Source: Chitinophagales bacterium (GTDB taxonomy: Bacteria; Bacteroidota; Bacteroidia; Chitinophagales; UBA10324). Taken from it: a DNA stretch of 64,000 bases. How positions within the stretch are numbered: the stretch's first letter is position 1; each line of letters begins with the position of its first letter. Under the pieces are notes generated by a model. The model saw only the letters and a program-made list of their open reading frames with translations, was not told the DNA's origin and made no database searches. The stretch spans positions 1-64,000 of the forward strand of contig JACDDS010000006.1 of the NCBI GenBank assembly GCA_013816805.1, in the 5' to 3' direction. The position numbers were made by a program, and so were the translations under genes. Below, one piece after another: positions 46,589-54,917 of this stretch.

Positions 46589-48037
46589 TTAAGTTATGTT
46601 ACCAGGGAAAAGCTGAAGCATTTTTTTGATACTAACCAATTGCAATAAAAAGGCAATTATAGTAGAAACCATTACGGCAATTAAAGCGTGGACAAGCCAA
46701 TTTACAGATTGAAAAAAGGATAACTGAAAAATAAAAAAAGTGGTTACTGCAAACGCACTTAACCGGGCAATCAAAAAGTAATTAGGTTTCCATTTAAAAA
46801 TAATTACGGAAAGCAGCAGGTTAAAAAAGGCTATCAAAAGGTTGCTAATGGCTGAAGCTTCAGCAGCACCTAATGCCTGATATTTTCGGATCAGTATCTG
46901 GTTAAGTGTATAATTAACGATTACACCAAAAAGAGAAATTAAGATCAGTTCTTTAATATTTCCGTTCGCAGTTAATAGTGTACCGAAAATAAATACGGAA
47001 CACGTTCCGATAAAGCTAAATATTAATATACTTAAGATCTTTGCCGAGTATACCGAACCTTCGTGGTACAAGCTGTTCATGATTTCCCTGGAAAAGGTAC
47101 TGAAAGTGCATGCAGTAATTACTGAAGTAATAAAAATAACTGTGAAACTGGTTTTCACCAATTCTTCTACATGTTGACTTTTAATGATCATTCTCGAAAA
47201 AATGGGCAGAAGCAAAACGGCGAAAAGGTATCCAAATTGATTTAGGACATCCAGCAAGCGGAATGCAGAAGCATAAATTCCGGCTTCTTTTATGCTATTT
47301 CCTGGCGAAAGCTTTTCAATCATTACACCATCAATCCTCGAATAGATTGCCATAAGCATTATAAGTAATGCAAAGGGAAATGTATTCCTTAAGAGCCTTA
47401 ATGTGAATGTGAATGAAAATGTAAAATTTATTTTTCCTGCAAACCGAAGTAAAATCAATACAGACGTAAGTAAGGATATTAAATAACTAATCGTTTGTGC
47501 GTAGACGAACCATTCAATTTTAAAATGTACCCGGTAAACCGGGATCCATAGCAGGCCTCCACAGATAATAATCATAATGGCTTTATCCAGGATGGAAAGA
47601 ATACTGTCTGTTTTGAAGTGATGTAATGCAGAAATATTCGATCTTACGTATACTATAAATGAAGCAAGCAGCTGGTTAAAGCAAATTGATAAAAGGAGCA
47701 TTAACCGATAACCCGTAAAGTTCAGAGCCCACCCTATAGTCAGACTAATAACAAGATATACTACAGCCAAAATTACTTTTATACTGAAAATGTTGGATAT
47801 ATAAGTGTTAAGCTGGTTTTCTTGCTGGGCAATAAAACGGTTGTTATAATTGCTGATTCCAATGTCAAGAAGTATTTGAGTTAAGAGAGAAAGGTTAAAT
47901 AATACGAAATATGCACCATAGTCCTGAGGGCCTACCACATTTTGCACCGTGCGATCAATACCCAGTATCCAAAGTGGTTTTATTAATACATTGAGTGAAA
48001 TAATAAAGGCAAGGTTTCTAAAGAATAATCTTTGCAT
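46589..48037 (-). CDS. Wzx-like polysaccharide flippase
   Basis: 482 residues with about 12-14 membrane helices; LWILGIDRTVQNVVGPQDYG and ILLDIGISNYNNRFIAQ are typical of polysaccharide-biosynthesis flippases. It moves lipid-linked repeat units across the inner membrane. First gene of the minus-strand row with the Wzz-like and Wzy-like genes; the GT4 gene is divergent from it. Confidence 0.88.
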   Translation of the reverse strand: MQRLFFRNLAFIISLNVLIKPLWILGIDRTVQNVVGPQDYGAYFVLFNLSLLTQILLDIGISNYNNRFIAQQENQLNTYISNIFSIKVILAVVYLVISLTIGWALNFTGYRLMLLLSICFNQLLASFIVYVRSNISALHHFKTDSILSILDKAIMIIICGGLLWIPVYRVHFKIEWFVYAQTISYLISLLTSVLILLRFAGKINFTFSFTFTLRLLRNTFPFALLIMLMAIYSRIDGVMIEKLSPGNSIKEAGIYASAFRLLDVLNQFGYLFAVLLLPIFSRMIIKSQHVEELVKTSFTVIFITSVITACTFSTFSREIMNSLYHEGSVYSAKILSILIFSFIGTCSVFIFGTLLTANGNIKELILISLFGVIVNYTLNQILIRKYQALGAAEASAISNLLIAFFNLLLSVIIFKWKPNYFLIARLSAFAVTTFFIFQLSFFQSVNWLVHALIAVMVSTIIAFLLQLVSIKKMLQLFPGNIT

Positions 48038-48158
48038 CCGCTGAGTTGGCTGGTAAAGGTAATTCCTGTTAAAAGATCCCGCAATATCAAATCGCCTTTA
48101 TATCCAAAGGTTATAGAAGCAGCTCAGGAAGTTCTTTCTGAAGTTATATATTGCACAA

Positions 48159-49283
48159 GTGAAGATTGCGGTCAATACACGATTTTTAATCACTGAACAT
48201 CTGGAAGGAATTGGCTGGTTTACTTATGAAACCCTGAAACGAATCACCCAACAACACCCGGAGCATGAATTTTATTTTTTTTTCGACCGGAAATTTTCCA
48301 ACGAATTTATTTTTTCTTCGAATATTCATCCTCAGATTTTATCTCCGCCCGCCCGCCACCCGTTGCTGTGGTATTGGTGGTTTGAAGTTGCGGTTCCCCG
48401 TGCATTAAAAAGGATTATTCCGGACCTGTTTCTTTCCACTGATGGTTATCTTTCATTACGCACAAATTGCAGGCAGGTAATAGTAATGCACGATATTGCA
48501 TTTGAACATTTTAATGACCACATTGATAGCCTGGCTACTAAATTTTACCGGCATTATACACCTAAATATGCACAAAAAGCAGCCCGTATTGCCACAGTAT
48601 CCCGTTTTTCAAAAGATGATATTTGTTTCCGTTACCATGTTTCTCCCGAAAAGATTGATGTGGTTTACAATGGCTCCAATGAAATGTTTAAACCCTTAAC
48701 AATACCTGAGCAACAAGTGGTCAGAGATCAGTTTACCAGAGGCAGAAGCTATTTTATATATGCCGGAGCTATTCAGCCCCGGAAAAACCTGATAAAGCTT
48801 TTTCTTGCCTTCGATATGTTTAAGAAAAAAATCAGGAGTGATATTAAACTGGTAATTGCAGGAAGAAACTGGAACTACCACGAAGCATCTGCCGTTCACT
48901 CACAGATGCAATTTAGCGATGATGTGATCTTTCCAGGTCACCTGACCCGCAGTGATCTTTCAAGATTAATGGCCGCATCAATGGGATTAATATATATTTC
49001 TTTGTTTGAAGGATTTGGAATTCCCATCATTGAAGCCATGAATTGTAATGTGCCGGTCATCACATCAAATGTCTCCTCTATGCCGGAAGTTGCAGGAAAT
49101 GCAGCGCTGTTTGCAGATCCACATTCTATTGATGATATAGCCTTAAAAATGGAAATGCTTTATACAGATGAATTTCTAAGAAAAGAATTGGTTGAAAAAG
49201 GAAAGGTGCAAAGCCAAAAATTTACCTGGCAGCAAACTGCAGACGGGCTGTATGAATGTATGATGAAAGCTGTGAGGAAATAA
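48159..49283 (+). CDS. GT4-family glycosyltransferase
   Basis: 374 residues; begins MKIAVNTRFLI at a GTG codon, as no ATG fits the family N terminus better. GT-B fold features: GWFTYETLKRI, VIVMHDIAFEHF, AGAIQPRKNLIKLFLAF and EGFGIPIIEAMNCNVPVITS with MPEVAGNAALFADP, the nucleotide-sugar site of GT4. It probably adds a hexose to the polysaccharide made by the divergent locus. Donor unknown. Confidence 0.93.
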   Translation: MKIAVNTRFLITEHLEGIGWFTYETLKRITQQHPEHEFYFFFDRKFSNEFIFSSNIHPQILSPPARHPLLWYWWFEVAVPRALKRIIPDLFLSTDGYLSLRTNCRQVIVMHDIAFEHFNDHIDSLATKFYRHYTPKYAQKAARIATVSRFSKDDICFRYHVSPEKIDVVYNGSNEMFKPLTIPEQQVVRDQFTRGRSYFIYAGAIQPRKNLIKLFLAFDMFKKKIRSDIKLVIAGRNWNYHEASAVHSQMQFSDDVIFPGHLTRSDLSRLMAASMGLIYISLFEGFGIPIIEAMNCNVPVITSNVSSMPEVAGNAALFADPHSIDDIALKMEMLYTDEFLRKELVEKGKVQSQKFTWQQTADGLYECMMKAVRK

Positions 49284-49329
49284 TATCAGGAATCGCAGTA
49301 TTTATTGAGATGCAAAATGAGAATTTCAA

Positions 49330-50469
49330 TCAGCCAATTGCCTGGTCCAGGTCCTCAATTAAATCGTTTACATCTTCCACTCCAACACTAAGCCTAATTA
49401 AAGAATCCATTAACCCACGTTTCTCGCGGAGCTCTTTTGGAATGGAAGCATGAGTCATAGAGGCAGGATGTCCGATCAGAGATTCCACTCCACCCAATGA
49501 TTCTGCGAGTGAAAAAAGTTTAGTTCCGCCAAGCACGTTCATTGCATCTTCCATTCTGTCACCTTTCAGGGTAAAAGAGATCATACCGCCGAAACCACGC
49601 ATCTGCTTTTTTGCAATTTCATAGTTAGGGTGATTTGGAAGACCCGGATAATATAATTTATCCACCTTGCTATTATTTTGTAAAAACGTAGTGACAGCCG
49701 ACGCATTTTCGCAGTGACGCTGCATTCGGAGGTGCAGGGTTTTTATACCCCGAATCACAAGAAAGCAATCCTGTGGGCCAGGTACTGCACCACATGCATT
49801 TTGTAAGAATTTCAATTGCTCATTTAATTCAGCACTACCGGTAGCGATTATCCCCATTACAGAATCGCTGTGGCCTCCTAAATACTTAGTTGCCGAGTGC
49901 AGTACTATTTCAGCACCTAAATCAAGCGGAGTTTGTATATAGGGTGATGCAAATGTATTATCCACACAAACCAAAATATGGTGCTGTTTTGCAAGTGCTG
50001 AAGCTGCGGAAATATCAATAATGTTCATCATTGGATTGGTAGGCGTTTCAATCCAAATCATCTTCGTCTTTTTTGTAATGTACTTTTCAATTTCACTGGT
50101 ATTTCGCATGTCAATAAAGTGAAATCGGATGCCATATCTTTCAAAAACCTTTGTGAAAATGCGATACGTCCCACCGTACAAATCATCAGTGGAAATTACC
50201 TCATCACCAGGGTTAAGTAGTTTAATTACTGCATCTGTGGCGGCAAGTCCGCTGCTGAAACAAAGTCCATATTTTGCATTTTCCAGTGCTGCTAAATTGT
50301 TTTGAAGTACATCCCTGGTAGGATTCTGAGTGCGCCCATATTCATACCCTTTATGTTTACCCGGAGCTTCCTGCACATAGGTGGATGTTTGAAAAATAGG
50401 GGTCATAATTGCTCCTGTAGATGGATCAGGTTCTATGCCTGCATGGAGAGCTTTAGTGGCAAATCTCAT
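49330..50469 (-). CDS. Cystathionine gamma-synthase/lyase-type PLP enzyme
   Basis: 379 residues of the Cys/Met metabolism PLP family. The PLP lysine is Lys195 in HSATKYLGGHSDSV; TKALHAG, STYVQEAPG and CFSSGLAATDA are family motifs. Synthase (MetB), cystathionine gamma-lyase and related activities cannot be told apart by eye, so no symbol is given. It stands downstream of a carboxypeptidase-regulatory-like gene on the same strand. Confidence 0.93.
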   Translation of the reverse strand: MRFATKALHAGIEPDPSTGAIMTPIFQTSTYVQEAPGKHKGYEYGRTQNPTRDVLQNNLAALENAKYGLCFSSGLAATDAVIKLLNPGDEVISTDDLYGGTYRIFTKVFERYGIRFHFIDMRNTSEIEKYITKKTKMIWIETPTNPMMNIIDISAASALAKQHHILVCVDNTFASPYIQTPLDLGAEIVLHSATKYLGGHSDSVMGIIATGSAELNEQLKFLQNACGAVPGPQDCFLVIRGIKTLHLRMQRHCENASAVTTFLQNNSKVDKLYYPGLPNHPNYEIAKKQMRGFGGMISFTLKGDRMEDAMNVLGGTKLFSLAESLGGVESLIGHPASMTHASIPKELREKRGLMDSLIRLSVGVEDVNDLIEDLDQAIG

Positions 50470-50571
50470 ATCGAAAAATTATGGACGCGTAAAGTAAGGT
50501 TGCAATATTAAATTTCAAAAGTGAGAAAAATGCTGGATATCATCACTTGGTTGGTTTAAGAATATAACCAA

Positions 50572-51309
50572 TTATTTATGCTGCTGATTAGTTAACCAAA
50601 TTCTGAATGAGGGTAGCTGAGTTTTCATAAACATTACAATATCATACTGCGTTGCATTCTGCAGCATTGGTTCAGGGACATTGCAATAGTCAACGAACAA
50701 ATCAATTTCACTGTAGGCGATAGATACAATTCCCTGATCTATATATTCATGAAGAATTTCTTTAAGCAATTGATTCTTTCTGTATATATCCATAATCTGG
50801 GCATACTCTCGTTTATCTTTCTCCATTCGGCTGAATTGTTGCCACAATGCGGTAACCGGGCTTTGAAGAGCTTCAATGCCATTTAACATGTAATCGTTTT
50901 TATTGTAACCTAACTTCTGTGCTTCATGCTGTACAGTCTCAAAGTCCCTTTTTGGCGTGATAACAGTATTTGGCAATTGATATTCTATCTTTTTTAAGCG
51001 TAAGCGAAGCCGGTATGTTTCATGCAATGCAGAATCTCTGAAACTGACCATGCGAATACTATAGCCATATGCTGAAAAATAGATGGAGTCATTTTTAAAT
51101 GCATGAAAGGCAAAAAGACCAGCAGTATCGCTTAACAATGTTCTGCCAGTTCTTAAATTAAAAATCTGCATTCTGAATACCGGCTTATTTGTTTCAGCAT
51201 CAGTTACTTTACCGGTAATGAACACTTCCTTGTTTTGAGCATTCACGATTTTGCTGAAAGGAGCAACTAACAAAAAACAAAGAAACATTTTATGAAAAAT
51301 TCTTTTCAA
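50572..51309 (-). CDS. Secreted carboxypeptidase-regulatory-like domain protein
   Basis: 245 residues with a signal peptide (about 1-24). Residues about 27-115 form a CarboxypepD_reg-like beta-sandwich (EVFITGKVTDAETNKPVFRM). The rest contains TVITPKRDFE and a helical tail. Such proteins are common in Bacteroidota envelopes without a barrel; function unknown. Confidence 0.78.
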   Translation of the reverse strand: MKRIFHKMFLCFLLVAPFSKIVNAQNKEVFITGKVTDAETNKPVFRMQIFNLRTGRTLLSDTAGLFAFHAFKNDSIYFSAYGYSIRMVSFRDSALHETYRLRLRLKKIEYQLPNTVITPKRDFETVQHEAQKLGYNKNDYMLNGIEALQSPVTALWQQFSRMEKDKREYAQIMDIYRKNQLLKEILHEYIDQGIVSIAYSEIDLFVDYCNVPEPMLQNATQYDIVMFMKTQLPSFRIWLTNQQHK

Positions 51310-51411
51310 CGTAGCAAATCAAATCTTCAATTGGGTAACGAAATAACCTATTGATATTGCAGGCTCATTATTAATATTATATAATACAAAAACTCATAAA
51401 TGTGGTTAGGC

Positions 51412-51750
51412 TTAATTTATAAATCCTGCATACTTTAGAAAAGAAAATGTTCTTCTCTTTTTCAGGTAATTTAAATCCGATGCATTTGCATATGCCTCAC
51501 GCTCAAAAATAATGTTTAAATAAGCCTGGTGATGAGTTTTATACTTAACCCGGTTGATGAGGTAGTGGGAGAGATATAAAATGTAAAAAGGTATAATCAA
51601 AAGTTCCAGTTCCTGCCGGTGATGGATGAGCTCATGATTTATCAGTACTTTATCCTCTATATAGGATTTTTCTCTTAACAGAATAAAGGGATAAAGCGCC
51701 ATTCCCTGAACGTGTAAGTTTTTGAAGATGATAAAATACGGGTAATGCAA
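51412..51750 (-). CDS. Small HExxH membrane protein
   Basis: 112 residues. NHELIHHRQELELLIIPFYI carries an HExxH motif, the zinc site of many metallopeptidases, directly before a hydrophobic helix; a likely third ligand is Glu85 in FEREAYANASD. Small Bacteroidota proteins of this type are unstudied. It is divergent from the membrane-tethered receiver gene, 71 bases away. Confidence 0.75.
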   Translation of the reverse strand: MHYPYFIIFKNLHVQGMALYPFILLREKSYIEDKVLINHELIHHRQELELLIIPFYILYLSHYLINRVKYKTHHQAYLNIIFEREAYANASDLNYLKKRRTFSFLKYAGFIN

Positions 51751-51821
51751 AAGTTACTTTTTTCAAAAATAAAGCTTTTGACAATTCCATAATAGTAGCC
51801 AAATTCTTTGCTAATTTAGCT

Positions 51822-52340
51822 ATGTTTGGTCACCCTAAAGTTGAAATAATGCCGGGCAATTCTTTGGTTCTTTTTATAATTGATGATGATAGCGCTGCTA
51901 TGCATTCATTAAAAAATTTTGTAGAGCGGAAATATCCCGGAATAGAGGTGGCTACTTTTGGGTCCGGAGAAAGTGCTTTGGTGGAATTACATCGTAAGCC
52001 TGATGTAATAGTTTTGGATTATCATTTAAAAAATGAAAAGGAGGAATTAAACGGGATTGAAATATTGAAGCGCATTAAAGATCTATTGCCTCATACGCCC
52101 ATTATTTTTATGTCGGACGACGACCATGAGAATGTGGCTGCAAACATTGTTAAATACGGAGCTTACGATTATATAGTACGCGGTAGCGGAGCTTACCAGA
52201 GATTGGAAATTATGATCAATAATGCTACAGGTCATCTATCATTACACCGGCAGATAAGAGTTCAGCGTATCTTTAACATTGTCTTTATTCTTCTGCTGTT
52301 TATAGCATTTGCTGCCATATTCCTGGATCGTTATTTCTAA
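51822..52340 (+). CDS. Receiver-domain protein with a C-terminal membrane helix
   Basis: 172 residues. Residues about 15-130 form a receiver domain with FIIDDD and Asp66 in VIVLDYHLKNE as the phosphorylation site, IIFMSDDD for the Ser/Thr, and DYIVRGSGA, where the usual conserved Lys is Arg. No DNA-binding domain follows. Instead the protein ends in a hydrophobic helix (IFNIVFILLLFIAFAAIFL, about 150-168), predicted to hold it in the membrane. An alternative start is Met10 or Met11. The gene stands alone; no kinase is adjacent. A membrane-anchored receiver with an Arg substitution is unusual. Confidence 0.82.
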   Translation: MFGHPKVEIMPGNSLVLFIIDDDSAAMHSLKNFVERKYPGIEVATFGSGESALVELHRKPDVIVLDYHLKNEKEELNGIEILKRIKDLLPHTPIIFMSDDDHENVAANIVKYGAYDYIVRGSGAYQRLEIMINNATGHLSLHRQIRVQRIFNIVFILLLFIAFAAIFLDRYF

Positions 52341-52535
52341 CGACTTTAAATACAAATATTATAGACAAAATTTTTGAGTCAAATTGCGGCAGAGGTAACC
52401 AATTGAAAACGATTGCGGGCAGTCAGCTGGTAATTTTTAAATGTGGAATGTTGTGTTAAGATGGCTCAACCAAACAGGGCGTGGCGTAGTGTCGGAATTT
52501 TCGCTTCCGTTCATTTGAATTCCATCAGCCGCCAT

Positions 52536-53798
52536 TCAGCTAAACCTTTTTTGTTCTTCCATTCTGAAAATAATCAATCCGCTCATAAGCTTCGGTTCAA
52601 ACCAGGTTGATTTAGGAGGCATCACTTCACCTTTGTCGGAAATTGCAAATAGCTGATCCATTGTAACAGGATAAAGAGAAAAGGCAATCATTGCCTTACC
52701 TTTAATCACCAATTTTTCTAACTCTTTTAATTCCGTAATACCAGGAATAAAGTCTACCCTCTTATCAATGCGCGGATCTTTAATACCAAGTATCGGTTCC
52801 AGAACATTTTCCTGTAAAATGGTAACATCAAGCACCCCTGTAGCATCATTCTTATAGGTTCCTTCTTTCGCTTTAAGCTTAAACCATTTACTTTCCAGGA
52901 ACATTCCAAATCTATGGGACTTTGTGGGGCGATAAGGGGAACGGCTGGCTTCTTTTATGAAAAACTTTTCTGAAAGCCTGCTCATAAATTCATTTTCGGA
53001 ATAACCATTCAGGCTTTTTACTGATCGGTTATATTCATAAATCCGTAACTGATTGGATGGAAACAGACAGGAAAGAAAATATTGATGATCCTGGAAATCT
53101 GACTGGCCTCCTAATTCCTGAACTCTCTGTTTGGCATATATAGCAGCGGCCGCCGCCCGATGGTGACCATCAGCTATATAAGAGAAGAGAACCTTTTTAT
53201 CAAAAAGAGAAATTAATTTTTCGAGGGTTACCTCATCTTTTACGATCCAAACTTGTTGCTGCACACCGGCCTCAGAGAAAAAATCATAAGCCGGAGATTC
53301 ATTTTCGGTAATGAATTGAAGCAATATATCAATTTCGGGTACAGGATTATACGCCAGAAAAACAGGGTTGCTGTTAAGCCTGGTATTGCTGATGTGAAGT
53401 ACATTTTCCTTTTCTTTTTCCGCCCTCGTATTTTCATGCTTTTTAACCTTGCCATCTAAATAATTTTTAATGTGGAGGCAACAGATCAAACCCGTTTGCG
53501 AATGGTTCTGCATAGACATGCGATAGATGTAAAAACAAGGCTGTTCATCACGAAGAATGGTTCCTTGTCTGAGCATTTTTTCAAAGTAGTCACGTGCGTG
53601 TTCAAAGAGCTGCAGATCCGTTTTACGTATCTCATCCGGAAAATCTATCCTTGGTTTAACTACATGTGCAAATGAATACTTATTTTGCCTGGCTGCTTCC
53701 CTTCTCTCTGGTTCACTCAATAAGTTATTTGGATTTAAGGCAACTTTAAATGCAAGATCTGGACGCGGGCGAAAGCCTTTAAAGGGTTTAATAATCAC
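52536..53798 (-). CDS. DUF1015 family protein (often next to serA/serC)
   Basis: 420 residues with the family N terminus (KPFKGFRPRPDLAFKVA) and the conserved YIADGHHRAAAAAIYAK segment. DUF1015 is linked by context to serine synthesis; a kinase role for some archaeal and bacterial members has been proposed, and it is not clear for this one. It follows serA by 12 bases, so it shares its transcript. Confidence 0.9.
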   Translation of the reverse strand: MIIKPFKGFRPRPDLAFKVALNPNNLLSEPERREAARQNKYSFAHVVKPRIDFPDEIRKTDLQLFEHARDYFEKMLRQGTILRDEQPCFYIYRMSMQNHSQTGLICCLHIKNYLDGKVKKHENTRAEKEKENVLHISNTRLNSNPVFLAYNPVPEIDILLQFITENESPAYDFFSEAGVQQQVWIVKDEVTLEKLISLFDKKVLFSYIADGHHRAAAAAIYAKQRVQELGGQSDFQDHQYFLSCLFPSNQLRIYEYNRSVKSLNGYSENEFMSRLSEKFFIKEASRSPYRPTKSHRFGMFLESKWFKLKAKEGTYKNDATGVLDVTILQENVLEPILGIKDPRIDKRVDFIPGITELKELEKLVIKGKAMIAFSLYPVTMDQLFAISDKGEVMPPKSTWFEPKLMSGLIIFRMEEQKRFS

Positions 53799-53810
53799 GT
53801 AATAAGGATT

Positions 53811-54755
53811 TCAAAATTTGAAATTCAAAATGATATCTGCAACATCTCTACCGATACGCTGCTGTGCTTCTTTGGTAGATGCGCCAATGTGCGGTGTTAA
53901 AGATACCCGCGGATGCTGAAGCAACGCGGAATTATGTGTCGGCTCTTCCTCAAAAACATCGAGGCCCGCATAGGAAACCTTTCCTGTATTCAGAGCATTA
54001 ATCAATACTTCCTCTTTAATAGCTCCACCGCGGGCACAGTTTATAATGATAACACCTGTTTTCAATACATTGATTTCTTCGCTGGTTATTACCTCAGCTG
54101 ACCCGGCACTGTGAATAGAGATGATATCACTATTTCGCAACAATTCTTCTTTGCCTGAAGGAAAAATTGGAAAGGAAATTTTTGTCTGGTTCATCAGATT
54201 CAATTCAAGATTCCAATCTCTTGGATAGAGGTCATATGCAAGCACATTCATCCCGCAGCCAATAGCAATTTTTGCTGTGGCCTGCCCGATATTTCCAAAG
54301 CCTATAAAGCCTATTGTTTTTCCTTTCAATTCACTGCCTTTGGAAAATTTTTCCTTCAATTCTTTAAATCTTTCAATTCCGCGTTGAGGCATCTCACGAT
54401 TAGATTCAGGAAAAAAACGAACCAATCCTGTTAAATGAGCAAATACTAATTCTGCTACAGATTGAGTGGAGGAGAAGGGAGTATTTTTTACCGTGATTCC
54501 TTTTTGCTGTGCATATTCCACATCAATGTTATCGAGTCCAACTCCGCCGCGAATGATTAATCTTATTGTGGTAATGGCATCAATTAACGGTTTACGGACT
54601 TTTGTGGCACTGCGCACTGTAAGAACTTCGAATTCATTAATATGGTTGATTAAATCCTCCTGTGAAATTTTGCCTGTTACTACTTCGAAGCCGGCTTGTT
54701 TAAGCATTTCCTGGGCAGATTGCTCCATGCCGTCATTGGCAAGTATCCTTATCAT
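53811..54755 (-). CDS. serA: D-3-phosphoglycerate dehydrogenase
   Basis: 314 residues, the short SerA form without the C-terminal ACT domain. NAD-binding is in KGKTIGFIGFGNIGQATAKI; the catalytic residues of the D-2-hydroxyacid dehydrogenase family appear in TVRSATKVRK, INCARGGAIKEE, LDVFEEEP and LTPHIGAST. It opens the serine pathway; its partner serC is about 45 kb away in this window, and DUF1015 follows it. Confidence 0.95.
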   Translation of the reverse strand: MIRILANDGMEQSAQEMLKQAGFEVVTGKISQEDLINHINEFEVLTVRSATKVRKPLIDAITTIRLIIRGGVGLDNIDVEYAQQKGITVKNTPFSSTQSVAELVFAHLTGLVRFFPESNREMPQRGIERFKELKEKFSKGSELKGKTIGFIGFGNIGQATAKIAIGCGMNVLAYDLYPRDWNLELNLMNQTKISFPIFPSGKEELLRNSDIISIHSAGSAEVITSEEINVLKTGVIIINCARGGAIKEEVLINALNTGKVSYAGLDVFEEEPTHNSALLQHPRVSLTPHIGASTKEAQQRIGRDVADIILNFKF

Positions 54756-54917
54756 AGTGCAAAATTGGTGAGGACGAAAATAGGAATGAGATTAGAATAC
54801 AGAAAATAATTTCTGTTAATCCATACATATAATAGTTGTGGTATGTTTCATAATTTCATTTTCCTGGGTTACAATCTTTGATGTCTTATTTCTTTAATAC
54901 AGTTCTATTTTAAGATT

